A stretch of DNA of 64,000 bases from Diadema setosum (taxonomy: Eukaryota > Echinodermata > Echinoidea > Diadematoida > Diadematidae), in NCBI GenBank assembly GCA_033980235.1, contig CM067059.1, positions 11,780,100 to 11,844,099 of the forward strand, given 5' to 3'. Position numbers and translations under genes: made by a program. How positions within the stretch are numbered: the stretch's first letter is position 1; each line of letters begins with the position of its first letter. Under the pieces are notes generated by a model. It ran no database searches. It had not been told where the DNA came from and saw nothing but the letters and a program-made list of their open reading frames with translations. Positions 12,018 through 23,609 of this stretch are shown here, piece after piece.

Positions 12018-13479
12018 TGTGACACGCGACAACGGTTTCAGGCAAAAGTCGCAAGAGGAAATTCCCTCCTAGGCGGGGTACAAAGATTTTGACCATTATT
12101 TTTGTCGATTTGGGTTTTTTGCAGAAATTGAAATTTTGATATGTTTACTACATCTACACCAAATTTCGGAGCATAAGACAAAGTTTTTCCTATCGAAAAT
12201 GGAATTTTAAACACCCTATGTTGGATCGCACTCGTCAGCTTCGATGTTCTTTCGAACGCCGTGCCAATATGCCCAGTGTTGCTACGGAGCGGCGTCTCGC
12301 GTGCGATTGGCTAGTGCGTCGCATACACTTACATAGTTCGGCTTTCGGAGATACGTCTTGCAGCGTGTCGGAAATGTTTTGTCCACGCGTGCGTGCTCCA
12401 TTGTTATTGTTACAATAGACACCTGTACGTTCGCTCTAGTGTATGCTCTTCGTTTGGCTTTCTGTCAGAGCGTTTCTACCGCATTTTCGACAACGGAAAT
12501 GAAACAAAAAGTGAACACAACACTAGACAGCACTGACTTCCAATGTGAAAACAAATACGATAGGGAACATTGTTTGAACGCATCAGAGTCGCAAATCGTG
12601 CAACATGTGATCGGAAACTCACTTGATTTTTATGCTTGTAGTACGACAACAGGTTGATTCAGAAAGACAACAGAAGAGAGGAAAGGAGCGGTAATAACTG
12701 ACCAATATCAAAATACATTGTAGGGCCTAATAAACATTAAAATTGAACCAAATTAAGCAGAGTCGTGTTTGTTTCTTTCTTTCTTTCTTTATCGCACATT
12801 GCAACACATGCGAGACTCAAAAACAAAACGAAGGGTCACAAATAATGAAATTACAGGACAAATCAACCGCAATGATAATGTGATTTGTAAAGATGTGTAT
12901 ATCTGCGCCACCCGTTCCTGTGACGTGAACACACAGGCATAGCGTGTGGAGGCCATTGGGTAATACGTGCACATTCACACGTAACCAGCAAGCTTGCAAT
13001 TATCGCATCCGCCATCTTGAAAGACGTTGTGTACATACTGGTAAACCACAGAGAGTTCTGTGTGGTAAACCAATCCGAGCGAAACGTATTGTGTATTTGG
13101 CTCCATACGCTGAGTTCCGAGGAAGATGCGCGGGAAATTTGACTCTCTCAGTGAGCCAATCAGAAGCCGCTGTGGTTGCTAGAGGCGGAGCTTAATCTCG
13201 ATTGGCACCATCATACGGATGGGTGATTCTCAACTCGCATCGCCGGTCGGCATTGTCTTCGAGCAAGAGGTGAATCTTCAAAGCCCGTTTTCTCGCAATT
13301 TTGTCAGGCTAACAAATCAAAAAGTGCATTATATTTCGCTTTATTTGACCACTTACGGTGCCGGAGAATGCAAGTGTTTTATATCATTGTAAAGCTTAGG
13401 AAATGGGCAATGTGATTCAATAAAAAAATGCATTTTCAAAATTCCCGACTTTTGCCTGAAACCGTTGTCGCCGGTCACA
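12018..13479. mobile_element. MITE family E, complete copy (about 1.46 kb)
   Basis: Long terminal inverted repeats: TGTGACACGCGACAACGG / CCGTTGTCGCCGGTCACA, continuing inward as TTTCAGGCAAAAGTCG / CGACTTTTGCCTGAAA. TA borders both ends (12016-12017, 13480-13481). The inside holds a CTTT run near 12775-12790 and several short open frames (99 codons at 12358-12657 is the longest). None resembles a transposase, so it is called non-autonomous. A truncated relative lies at 9919-10216. Confidence 0.8.
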
Positions 13480-13657
13480 TATTATGATGTCAATTCTAAA
13501 TTATTTTCATTTTCAGTAAAATGTTTCAAGTTAAAAACACAGGGACTCAATTTACCCTATATTTGGAGCAAAGCTTATTAATCTACCTACATTTGATTTA
13601 ATAAACTTTTTATTTCATCAAAATTAATTGTTTTGTTTTGGTTTTTCTGCTCATATC

Positions 13658-14050
13658 TTAAAAAGGGTGTGTACAGTTCTGGTCGAGGTGAGGATTTAGC
13701 TTTTAACATTTTGCAAGATATTCAGAAACCACTCTATGAGATGTAAGGGGGAATGCAGTTCTAAGGGGTATCAAAAGTTTATTCGATGAAAATCGGTTTT
13801 GAAATGGCTGAGATATCCAAAAACAAGGTGAAACAAAGAGATCCTAATAAAGTTGTGGCATGTCGCCTTTTATTATTAGCACTTTTTGGGATATCTCAGC
13901 CATTTGAAAACCAATTTTCATCAAATAAACGTTGAATCCTTCTTAAAATTACATGCTCTTTCATATTTCATAAGAGGCTTTTCATTATCTTACTTAGGAA
14001 TGTTCAAAACATGAATCCCTACCTCAACCAGTACTGTACAGTCCCTTTAA
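13658..14050. mobile_element. Hairpin MITE family A, copy 1 (TTAA-bounded)
   Basis: Bounded by TTAA (13658-13661, 14047-14050). The element is a quasi-palindrome. One arm begins AGGGTGTGTACAGTTCTGG; the other ends ACTGTACAGTCCCT. Both arms share the inner block GATGAAAATCGGTTTTGAAA...GGCTGAGATATCC and its reverse complement. A C/T-rich or A/T-rich loop separates them. Non-coding; any small frames in it are by-products. Confidence 0.85.
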
Positions 14051-14095
14051 GACCACAGTGGCACCCTTCTGGTTCTTAGCTGACCAATATATGTA

Positions 14096-14755
14096 ACTCT
14101 GTCTAAATGATTGCTGGAGTCTGCTCTCTGCGGACACTAATCACATGCCATCAGTTATGAAGCAAAAGTTCATTATTCTTTTTTTTTCAGTCATATTTTT
14201 TTTTCAAAGCAGTAACCTCCTTTTCATTCCTGGTATATTGTGACATGCCAATCATCACAGCTCAACAACAAAAAAAAGTAAAAAATTGTGACCGGCATTC
14301 AGTCGAGGACAGAGACACCAGGGCACTTTCCCCCATCATCCAGCGGTTCTCCCCCGTAACCATGGTTACTGGAAACCAGACTCACTGAGCAATAACATCA
14401 GACAGAGTGCCCCCCAGAAAGAGCAGAGTGCACCACAATGAGAGTCGATATCAGGCCACTGTCCGATCCTGAATTTTTGTCTTCTCGACCTCCTTGCCCT
14501 CCCTGTCTCGTATTTCTCCATCAAGCTCTCTCACACCTCTACCCATCATCTCCCCTTGCTCTATATACAGGTATCTCTCTTCTTTTCTTCCTCCATTCCC
14601 TCCCCCCCCCCCCCTCTCATTATCTTTTTTTCTCTTACTCCCAGAAAGTCATCTAGCCCCTTGCATCCATTTATGTTGTGAGAGAATGCTCTGCCATTTT
14701 TACTTCTTGTTGACTACTACTATAAAACTTCACAACTTAAGATATCATAATTCAT
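14096..14755. other. No gene recognised; pyrimidine-rich stretch
   Basis: T-runs near 14179-14205 and a CT-rich stretch with a C-run at about 14540-14640. The plus-strand frames over it (14438-14757) are Pro/Ser/Leu low-complexity translations. Confidence 0.45.
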
Positions 14756-14965
14756 GATGGTATAGTATTGGTTGAGGTGAGGATTCAGCTTTTAACATTT
14801 ACCGAGATATTTAGAAATCACTCTATAAAATGTTAAAGAGCATATGATTCTAAGGGGAATTGAAAGTTTACTTGATGAAAATCGGCTCTGAAATAACTGA
14901 GATATCTAAAACAGTTGGAAACCTGCTGCAGCCCCATCTAAACCAACACTGTACCATCCCTTTAA
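14756..14965. mobile_element. Hairpin MITE family A, internally deleted copy
   Basis: Begins GATGGTATAGTATTGGTTGA and continues with the family A arm (AGGTGAGGATTCAGC, GATGAAAATCGG, CTGAGATATC). It then jumps directly to the far end CCAACACTGTACCATCCC followed by TTAA (14962-14965). Most of the second arm is missing. The closest relative in the window is the copy at 33279-33709, which shares GGTATA(CAAG)TAGTATTGG. Confidence 0.7.
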
Positions 14966-17009
14966 TAGGTGATCTAGATGCTAGATGTACCAAACATATA
15001 TATTTCTCTGAGGAAAGGAAAGTTAAGGCGGAATGTATACAGCGAGGATGCAACCTTGAAAACACCATTGCCATATAATATTCTGAGGGATGAATAGGCA
15101 TACATTTAGTGGGAAAATACCTTTCCTCCTGTGGACACCATGTGTAGTATTTAGTAATACAGTAACAGAAAAAACAGTATTTTTCCATGAAACCTGCAGT
15201 ATTTTTTGCCCAAAACATGACAAAATACCCCTGCTGCCAAAAAATAACAGTTGGGAACACTGATGCAGTACTGGCCTTGATCCTTAGGGGGAAAAAAACA
15301 ACAAAAACAAATATCATTAGCTTTGTTTCAAATATATAATATTTCAATACAGTTCAAACCTATGAGCTATGTATCAATAATTCCACATAAAAGACAAAGT
15401 TGATATCTAGGAAGTTTTCAGAATTTCCATCAATAAGAGTGTCCATGAAATACATGTATACTATTAACCCGTCTGGAATATCCACTGAATTATTTGTTAT
15501 GATAAAAATATAATGAAATATTCATTCATATAGTGCTCTTACACAACTTGGTTTCACAGTGCTTTGCCATGATCTTGTTGATTCCATGATACCATGTAAG
15601 CAAGTTCAGTGATCTTTCTTTCTTTTTCTTCTTTCTCTTTTGTGAGTGAGTTTCCAATTTTTTTTAAACCTAATTTTAGCAATTTTATTTGTCCATTAAT
15701 CAATGAAGCTATACAACTTGAAAATGCATCACAAATATATCAAGTACATGTATGCCCTGCATCACACTACCTTGAAACCTTTTCAGTCGCGTGTCTGTAC
15801 GACAAAAAAGGTGCGATTTATAATATGGAAAGATCACCAACTGCATTAATTTTCCACAGTCTCTATCCTTATGCTTACAACCTATCTCTCCCATTAGTGC
15901 ATCGCATACAAATTGGCCTATTGATGGAGGGTATTGTTCGCTACTCAACAATACTCTCGCTAATTGACCCCCATCCGCATCATGGCAATGAGTCTGTGTG
16001 TGTTTCCATCTTCAACAAAGGACCGATCTATCACCCTCCCCCCCCCCCCTTTAACTATCCAATCCTATTCCTGTGGGGGGAGGGGGGGGGGAGGCAGAAG
16101 GCCACCAACCACTTCCACTACCACCACATCCAACCAGGTGAAAACTCATTTCGTTAAATGCAATCTCGCAATTTTCTGGTATGAGATGGAAACTGCCCCC
16201 GTGGGGGGGCTGATAAATATCCCACGGCCAATTCATGACGGCCGCTGTCAGCGAGAGCGCGTGTCACCTTAGAGTGAGCTATACATATAGATATACACCA
16301 GCAGAAATGCATACGCGTGGCAATTTATAGTCCGGTCAATATTCACGCGATCCTTTATTTGTGCGTCAAATATGTCTGGATACCATCAAGGCATACAACG
16401 CAAGTGGATGGAACTATCAATAGCTGTGGCAAAAACACTCAATGGGCTCGTTTGAATAGCATCACTTCACCCAGAACAGTTGCCATGGCGATTAAGCCTC
16501 TGACCGTACTTTGATGTCACTGCAGTTAACTGTTCCATTAAATTCCACTTATGCAGTGTATATATGATTTTCTGCTGGATAAACAGTATTACAACTGTAT
16601 TTTCTGCCAAAGTAATTAGATACTGTTACCATCAAACAAATACAGACATCCAAGTTTTATAGAGAGATGGAAGGGACAAAAAGACTGCAGACATGTGTTC
16701 TAACTGCAATATTTGATCTAACTATTTTTTTCCTCACTTGTATTTGTTGTTGTCTGGCTATTTGCTCATATTTGAATCCAATTATATTTCCTGAACAAAA
16801 GGCAATAACATCTGCAAAACTAATTGGTGCTCGAAAATCTACAGAAATGTAATGATAATAAACAAATAAATGTCCAAAATGCATTCATGAGCAAGGCATT
16901 CATAACACGACACAAATTTCACAGTTCCAAGGTCAGAATACACAATGAATATTTCACGAGCCGCATCTACTAACAGTGCAATTTTTAAAATCGCGATATT
17001 TTGGTTCCA
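14966..17009. other. No gene recognised
   Basis: Contains the longest plus-strand open frames of the window (15609-16157, 182 codons) but nothing I recognise. The frame opens on a TTTC/TTTT tract and closes through C- and G-runs (about 16036-16095), so it is probably chance. A CpG-richer patch lies at about 16200-16270. Confidence 0.4.
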
Positions 17010-17973
17010 CCATTTACACTTGCGCAAAAACATGCGAAGTTTGAGCTTCGCGAAACATTGCGATTTTTTGGTCGGTAGTGCGCATGTGTAATTTACCTCT
17101 CTTCAACATGGTAGACGAGTGGAAGCGCAGGCTATTCGTATTCACTGCAGTGCAGTCTACTACTAGTATATTGCTCACAGCTAGCTAGCTGGTTGGAACA
17201 TTGAGCCAGGGCTTTTTATCAGTCCAATGCCCACATAAATTTGTGTTTCTCGAGAGTGCAAACTTATGGTAAAACTATATAGCTTGCTATATTAGATCAC
17301 ATACCGTACGTAACAGGTGTGTAAAACTTCAGCTTAGCATGGGAAAGTTGATGAAAGTAGCATTCAGGAGGATCATGAAATTTCGCCGATATGACGAAAG
17401 TGAGAAGTAGGCTCGTTTTTTAGGACTGGTATTTCATCAGGCAACAGCAAGAACTCACCATTGTTTACCGACACTTGTTATACATAGTCCTGTATTTCAC
17501 AAAGTCAACGTATACAGTATGGGCACTCCAAAATCAACGCATTTCTGGGAGAACATTATTTTGTTAAGTTGTTATGGGGTGATGATACGTGGTTGGAGAA
17601 CTTCAGGTCTGTTACTAGTTTTCATATACAAATTACAATATAGTTTCATCAGGTAGGTGAGAGACCACGAGCTGAGGATCGGCTGTTTACTTGTACTCTC
17701 TACATGTTCCAAAGAGGGATCGGGAGCGCGCGTAAACTCCCGGTGCAATCCGATACTGAAAGTCACGTGATGAAAAATCGCGATATTTCTGCAGCTTGGG
17801 TTTACACTCACTAAACTTCCCCTCAAACATCGCAATGTTTCAAAAAATTGCACTCTGGCTGGCGATTTTTCTAGCGATGTTTCGAGGGCGTTTGGGTGTA
17901 GTTGCTTAGCAACTTGCACCCAAATGTTGTGATTTTAGAAAAATCACGATTTTTCCAAGCAAGTGTAAATGGG
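17010..17973. mobile_element. MITE with TIR CCATTTACACTTG (about 0.96 kb)
   Basis: The left end CCATTTACACTTGCGCAAAA and right end TTCCAAGCAAGTGTAAATGG form terminal inverted repeats. Subterminal words such as AATCGCGAT, CATTGCGATT and AAATCACGAT recur on both sides. The inside has no transposase. Target-site duplication not clear to me. Confidence 0.6.
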
Positions 17974-18705
17974 CCTATGGATGTGGTGTTGTAGACCTAC
18001 TCTACGTGGGACTTCATAATGATACTGTTGTCCTGCTTTCCATGTGATAAAATCCATTGTTTTGCTACATATTACATCCCTCTGTGTGAGGTTTAAAAAG
18101 GCACCGGTAAGCAATACTTCGTTTGAAAAATCCAAGCTACATGATCTGACATGCAATCAACATCTCTATGATCTTTGGTAAATATGATGCTATAACAAAC
18201 TAGGGTTAAAAAGCACATCAAAAGTTTCAACAACAAAAAAAAAAAGAGAGAAACTAGACTCGGAATTTGTCAAGACTGACAAATTAGGTGATCCGATTTT
18301 TTTTAAATCAATGAATCGAGTTTTCACCTGAGATTAGGGACATTTGTTGTGTGATGCTTGGATTCTCATTTTGAAAAGGGAGTCAGACCTACCATCTTGG
18401 GTACTGAATTCCGTATACACTATCAAAGATGCAGAATGAAGTATATTTGACCTTTGACCCCACTTTGCACCCCCAAGATGGCATCTGAGCAAAAAGTGGT
18501 TATTTTGTGAAATGATTCTTGTAACATGGTCTTTGCGTGTGCAAAATATGGGATAAGACATGTATTCACCAAGATACAGGATGAAACATTTATGACCTTT
18601 GACCCTAATTTACATACCCAAGACTGTGTCTGATCAAGTAGTTGTTATTTTATGAAATAATGTATGTAACATTAAAATGTAACATACTAAAATTATCTGT
18701 TAACA

Positions 18706-18929
18706 TTAATGAACTGTTACATCAAACTCGTTAGCCAGATAATACTTGACTACACTTGAGTGAGTTTCTTCATTTTCAACAACATTTTCATTTTGTTCAC
18801 TACAGAAATTGGAAGATGTAGTTGATTCTTCCTGAAAAACAGATGTTAAGGGAGAAACCCTCACATCATCATGCACTATTAATGGAGTATCTGTATATAA
18901 AGTATCTGAAATTCCATTGTCTTCGACCA
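18706..18929 (-). CDS. Possible 3'-terminal exon, unknown protein
   Basis: Read on the minus strand, a pyrimidine-rich stretch and an acceptor-like TTTGATTACTCAAG precede about 74 codons that end in TAA. The product is acidic and Ser/Thr/Glu/Asn-rich, with runs such as EESTTSSNF and ENVVENEETHSS, typical of a disordered C-terminal tail. Composition and lack of homopolymers set it apart from most frames here. The stop is followed within about 40 bases by a repeat unit, so the 3' flank is transposon sequence. I recognise no family. It could be the last exon of a gene inside a transposon, a captured host exon, or chance. Confidence 0.3.
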
Positions 18930-19155
18930 CTTGAGTAATCAAACTACACTGTATTACGAGGCTCAAACATTTGGGGAAAAAAAAAGCAAAAAGAAAAGAA
19001 GTGCAAAAGTTATACAGAAAATCAGAGATATACAAGTGTGTACATATAATTCAAAAAGAAAAAAATATATACAAAATTCAACAAGTTACCCAATATCTGA
19101 GTGCCTATTTGGGATCAATTTAGGCCCATGTCAAAGCTTTTCCAAGTCACATTTA

Positions 19156-19722
19156 CTACGGATGGTCTTCTTTATTGTCTTTCTGTTTGTTGCTGGCAAC
19201 AAAGTTTGACGGCTGGGATGTCGCGATGTCGTTGCGGGGGGCAACACGATGCGATCTGTCAAGATCATTGAGAGTAATGGGCCCATTGAGCTGGTCGGAA
19301 CAGAGGTGGCGGATGAGTTGGTCTGTGTCTTCTACATGTAGTCTGCTCTCTTTGACACCATGGAACTTCAGGGAGTTGAGGCGGGAATATTGCTCTGCTT
19401 CATTCATCGTCAGTTTGAGATTGTTGACAGCTGTTGCTTGATCATCAAGAGCGGTGGTGAGACGTTTTATTTCAGCATCTTTTGCTTTGAGGGATGCTTC
19501 CAGGTCAAAGATGCAGCCATCATGTTGATCGGACTTCTCCTTGAGACTGGTGCACTTTTGCTCAATTAGGTCAAGGCGCTGGACAAACTTTGTCATATGT
19601 TTATTCATGGCTTTCTCAACAGCTTCTTCGATGGCTTTAAGGACATCAGGACTCTGGATATACTCTCCAAAAGCCTGAATGATTTCTTCAGTACTTGTGG
19701 CTTTCCCTTTGCGGGTCTCCAT
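19156..19722 (-). CDS. Non-LTR retrotransposon ORF1-like protein (coiled coil plus truncated RRM-like domain)
   Basis: 188 codons starting with ATG in a fair context. Residues about 26-108 form a charged heptad-like coiled coil, as in L1-type ORF1 trimerisation domains. Then come NEAEQYSRLNSLKFHGVKE (about 107-125), EDTD (131-134) and DLDRSHRV (153-160). This order (EQYSR, asparagine-rich strand, EDTD, D-DRSHR) is characteristic of the RNA-binding ORF1 proteins of non-LTR elements in invertebrates. After DRSHRV such proteins continue with a basic RP-IIVKF stretch. Here the frame instead diverges into IATSQPSNF and stops 28 residues later, so the C-terminal half is missing. No reverse transcriptase follows on the minus strand. 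Most likely a dead or domesticated fragment; it would act as an RNA chaperone bound to element RNA if expressed. Confidence 0.7.
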   Translation of the reverse strand: METRKGKATSTEEIIQAFGEYIQSPDVLKAIEEAVEKAMNKHMTKFVQRLDLIEQKCTSLKEKSDQHDGCIFDLEASLKAKDAEIKRLTTALDDQATAVNNLKLTMNEAEQYSRLNSLKFHGVKESRLHVEDTDQLIRHLCSDQLNGPITLNDLDRSHRVAPRNDIATSQPSNFVASNKQKDNKEDHP

Positions 19723-21220
19723 ATTGGGGTATCAGGTGCGACAGACAGTGTGACAGTAGTAGTGAAATCTGGAGTGATGACTATTACGGTGCTATACTCA
19801 GTGATGAACAGAAATGGCGAGGTCAGGCATACTGACTGCAGAGAAGCAGCCAGTGGACTGTAGCTGTAATCCACATTAGCACTCTGAGACTATGATTGTA
19901 GCATAAGTCAATTCATCTTCACTTTGAGGGAGGTCTAATAGTAATAGGAATACTCTTATATACCGTCACATGAAGAACACTTGTGATAGTCATTTGGTAA
20001 TAATCACGGGAGGTTTTGAGTTCTGAGAAGACGAGGCTTTACACTTCAGATGTCACATGAGATACTCAGTAGTCTACAAGCAGTACACTGTGTAGCTAGG
20101 CGACTGAAGTACGTACAACTTGCTTGCACATAGCATTCCATTCAGCACCGCTACAGATACACGTATGCACAGTACACAGTTGACATGTATAACCATGGAG
20201 CTACCAATGTAGCTCCATGGTATAACTAACACTCAGTATCATCAGTTTATCCAAGCACACTGTGCATTGACATTGATTAAGTTCAGGGTTTCCACAAATA
20301 TAAGGCTGAGAGACACAGGTCACTGTAGCAAGAGGGCATGTAATATTGGTCCTGTGGAGTATGCAATATCAGAAAAAAACTTACAGCAGATCGTCATTGT
20401 CACAGCAATTTCTGCATGAAGAACTGGTGGTCCATGACACGAAGATGAATGTGTGGGACTATAGCGCGAAAGACTTGTTTGCAGCGGTGTTTGCAGCAGG
20501 GACAGAACCACAAAATTCATGTTCAGCAGGTCCAGATGCATGAAATCACAGATAAATCAGTTGCATTATGTCTTTAGCTCTCAGAGGCGGAGGCACAGCG
20601 ATGGCATGTCCATCCTTGTGATTTCTTGTGATTTTCTGGCATACATAGGCATACACAGGCATACATAGGCCCACATACCCAAGTACGGTTAATATGGTGA
20701 AATATGGTGAAATTCACCGGAGGGCACGGTGAGCTATAACTGCGTGTGGCGGCTGTCGCAGTTAGGTGAGCTACTGCTCGATAAAGACGATCTGTCCTCC
20801 GTAGACAGACGGAAGGTACCAGTACCCATTGCTGTGTGGATATTCTTAACCACTGTCTCTATGGAAAATTGGGTGAGGTACCTCACCCTTCTCGATTGCG
20901 TCTAATTCACGGCCCTAGGTCGGCAAATTTAAGCTTGTACAGTTAAATCACCTCAAGAATAGACTTCACACACCACATTAATGAATAATCCAACATTTCG
21001 GTCGAATTTTCAACGTAAAACACACATCAACCAGCCTGTTGCGTCGCCACGTTCAAACTTGTTTGAATGTAAAAAAGCTGTCAGAAATTTGGTGTACAAC
21101 GACGTTTGATCTGTGCGCGATGTTCCACACAGGAGCCGGGATCATTGGGATCCGTGAAGCCAGACGTAGTGTGCGGGGAATGCCCTGACGGACAGATACA
21201 GACCGATCTTTCGGTCAAGT
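19723..21220 (-). other. Sequence upstream of the ORF1-like frame (possible element 5' region)
   Basis: No supported coding frame. It has a short perfect hairpin near 20192-20221 (ACCATGGAGC/GCTCCATGGT), tandem CATACATAGG-like words (about 20640-20680), and a small inverted repeat GGGTGAGGTACC/TCACCC near 20871-20890. If the ORF1-like frame belongs to a retrotransposon, this would be its 5' untranslated region; that is inference. Confidence 0.3.
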
Positions 21221-21224
21221 ATTC

Positions 21225-22630
21225 AGCAAGATACAGGATGAAACAATAATTTACATACCCAAGACGGTGTCCGATCAAGTAGTTGTTTTTTTTATGAAAT
21301 AATGTACGTGACATAAACTAAACATGTGCAAAATATGGGGGCGATAGGGGCTGTTGTTTTTTAGTTATTGCAAAGAAAGTTGCAGAAAGAAAGAAATATC
21401 TCAATACATAGAAGATAAGGTTTAATTTCAACCAAGTTTATTGACGTGATCCCGACATCGTATGAAAAAATGGAGGGCACATTACCGATAGCCCAAAGTC
21501 TCAGCTACAACATACTAAAATCTGGGAGAAATTCACCGAAGCATAAGTGAGCTAGTGCTCGAAAAAGAGAGTCATGTCAATTTTCACTGCCAGAAAAACT
21601 GCTCTCCCATAGAGATAACACGTAAACTGGTCAAATTTGACAATATTACTTTCAATCCATTTTTACGAGGTGATGCCGTCATCCAATCAAAAAGTTGTAA
21701 TTATATTAATGAAAGATAATTTAACAAGCTACAACATACTGAAATCTCGGTGTAAATTGGCAAAGGATAAGTGAGATACGCTCGAGTGAACTTGAAATTT
21801 GATGACGTCATTTTGAAAATTTACTTTTTTTACTTTATTAAGAAATTTGATATCTTTTAATCATTTTGCCAGCATCGCCAAGCCATGAAATAACATGTCC
21901 AACTCATCAGCTTTCAGAATATGTAAAGAAAATGGGGGGTCACCGTCCATCCTGACGAGTAAATTCGGATTTAAGATTGGCGTTTTTTTGGCATCGTTGC
22001 ACTGTATATCGCCATTGACGCGCGCGCGAAATTTCAACTTTGACGGGCCCGTATGACGTAATATTGAGTCGGATTGACTTGAAACTTGGTAGAAATATTC
22101 CTTGACATTTAAGGCATCCGATAAGTGTAAAAAAACGGGAAATTTCCATTGCATATGAGCTGTGTGTGCGAATATGTGCGCGCGCGTACGCGTCCGTCCG
22201 ATTTTTTCAATTTTTCAAAAAATGCTCTAAATGGTCTGAAACGTGTGCAAAAAAATTTTGAGCTCGATTTGAGCATACAAATATTTCAACGCGCGCGTAC
22301 GCGCACGTTTTAAGAGTATAGATGAATTTTGAAAACACAAGTAGAATCAGCTTGATTTGAACTATATGTGACGTAAATTTCATTGAAAAATTCTATTCCA
22401 TTAATGAGATATGATTGAGAATGTGTTTTCATATAATGACGTCATAGTGACGTCACGGTCGACTGATCACTTTGATTTTATAAAATCTGTCGTCTTTGGG
22501 ACATGATACATATATGGTATGATTTTGAAATTGATAGGAAGAGCACTTTCTGAGCTAATCGATGCACAACTTTTGAGGAGAAATAAAGAAGAAGAAGAAG
22601 AAGAACCAAAGAATCCGTACAGATACAGAA
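21225..22630. repeat. Dispersed repeat tail, with CG-alternating words, TGACGTCA sites and (GAA)n
   Basis: Begins with the unit also found at 18569-18680. It then holds two internally similar blocks (CTACAACATACT-AAATC at about 21507 and 21731, each followed by AAATT-CA, AAG-ATAAGTGAG and GCTCGA), CGCGCGCGTACGCG words (about 22175-22190 and 22290-22310), TGACGTCA-type palindromes (about 22437-22456), and the (GAA)n end. I associate this repeat class with echinoderm genomes from memory. The 97-codon minus-strand frame (21861-22154) is part of it and is not recognisable. Confidence 0.5.
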
Positions 22631-22658
22631 GGTGATCCGAGAGGATACTCGGATCACC
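22631..22658. repeat. 11-bp perfect hairpin GGTGATCCGAG/CTCGGATCACC
   Basis: Perfect 11-bp stem with loop AGGATA, directly followed by TAA. It caps the right end of the composite repeat. The left end of the region carries one half of the same stem (GGTGATCCGA at 18288-18297). Confidence 0.85.
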
Positions 22659-22661
22659 TAA

Positions 22662-23214
22662 ATATGTGAATGACTAAATCTACATATTCCAAATTTCCCT
22701 TAGAAAGTTGTGTCAGAATATACCATTCAGTTATAGCTTGGTGATATTTGTCACAGTTTTTTGGGGTTTTTTTTTAGCAACAGCATAATTCTCAGAACTT
22801 TTATGGGCTAGAGCATTTTTTTTTTTCCAATGCAGTTGAACATCATTCGATCATCTAAGGAAGCCAGCAAACTTCAACAGTTTCTGGATCTGCACCACCA
22901 CAAATAGCATCTTTATGGAAAGCAACAATACATGGACTGTGAAGATCGCAAGGAATGTGTACTATACAATGTGCTAATATGTGAAGTTTCTACCAGCATG
23001 CAAAATGTGCTACTCAAAATACCTTGGCTCACTATAAAACCAAAAGTACAAACAAAGGGCAAAGACAGTCACTTGAATCTATTCCAAATCATCATGGCTG
23101 TTTTCCACTGGCTTTGAATCAACTGTTTTTGAGGGACAGACAAGTTCTTGTTTGATCAATCACAGAGACCTGTAATCAGACTTTGCTTTCACATACACTG
23201 TATACAGAGAGCGC
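22662..23214. other. No gene recognised
   Basis: AT-rich sequence with T-runs near 22770 and 22820. No TIR and no coding support. Confidence 0.45.
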
Positions 23215-23609
23215 TTAAAGGGTGTGTACAGTTCTGGTCGAGGTGAGGATTTAGCATTTAACGTTTTGCGAGATATTCAGAGATCACTCTATGAGATGTC
23301 AAAGAGCATGCAATTCTATTAAAGGGGTATCAAAATTTTATTTGATGAAAATCGGTTTTGGAATGGCTGAGATATCCAAAAATAAGGTGAAACAAAGAGA
23401 TCCTAATAAAAGCGTGGCCTGTCGCCTTTTATTATTATTACTTTTTTGGATATCTCAGTCATTTGAAAACCAATTTTCACCAAATAAACGTTGAATCTTT
23501 CTGAAAATTACATGCTCTTTCATATTTCATAAGAGGTTTCTCGTTATCTCACTTAGGAATGTTCAAAACATGAATCCCCATCTCAACCAGTACTGTACAG
23601 TCCCTTTAA
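23215..23609. mobile_element. Hairpin MITE family A, copy 2 (TTAA-bounded)
   Basis: Starts TTAAAGGGTGTGTACAG and ends CTGTACAGTCCCTTTAA. Same orientation and structure as copy 1: arm with GGTCGAGGTGAGGATTTAGC, shared inner GATGAAAATCGGTTTTGGAA, loop with CGTGGCCTGTCGCC, then the second arm. The 67-codon frame inside is a by-product. Confidence 0.9.

Larger units (their letters stand above)
11912..14095. mobile_element. Outer MITE of a three-element nest (TIR TACATATA...AACCAGAAGGG)
   Basis: The left end TACATATATCATTGGCTGAG and its continuation AACCAGAAGGG pair with the right end CCCTTCTGGTT ... TGACCAATATATGTA. Removing the two elements inside it (family E at 12018-13479 and family A at 13658-14050) leaves a short element of about 300 bases, a normal MITE size. 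A G-run sits at about 11959-11974. Non-coding. Confidence 0.65.
18286..22661. mobile_element. Composite repeat region bounded by TTAGGTGATCCGA inverted ends
   Basis: TTAGGTGATCCGA starts the region, and its reverse complement TCGGATCACCTAA closes it just after a hairpin (22631-22658) and a (GAA)n tract (about 22587-22605). A 110-base unit (CAAGATACAGGATGAAAC ... GATCAAGTAGTTGTT) occurs at about 18569-18680 and again at about 21225-21345. The 2.5 kb between them therefore looks like an insertion or duplicated segment. That interval carries the retrotransposon ORF1-like frame and the orphan exon described below. Whether the 13-bp ends define one transposon or two copies of a shorter repeat cannot be decided from this one copy. 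Confidence 0.45.

Noticed and set aside
14868..15347. 159-codon minus-strand frame
   Set aside because: Its 3' part lies inside the deleted family A repeat, and the rest is Phe/Tyr/Cys-rich with no known domain.
15609..16157. 182-codon plus-strand open frame, one of the longest in the window
   Set aside because: It begins in a TTTC/TTTT tract and ends through C- and G-runs, has no recognisable motif, and has no clear splice or start context. Chance in AT-rich DNA is enough.
22631..22661. Hairpin plus CTAA as a Helitron 3' end
   Set aside because: Helitron hairpins lie about 10 bases before CTRR and the host base after it should be T. Here the stem overlaps the CT and an A follows. The inverted TTAGGTGATCCGA at the far left also fits a different type of end.
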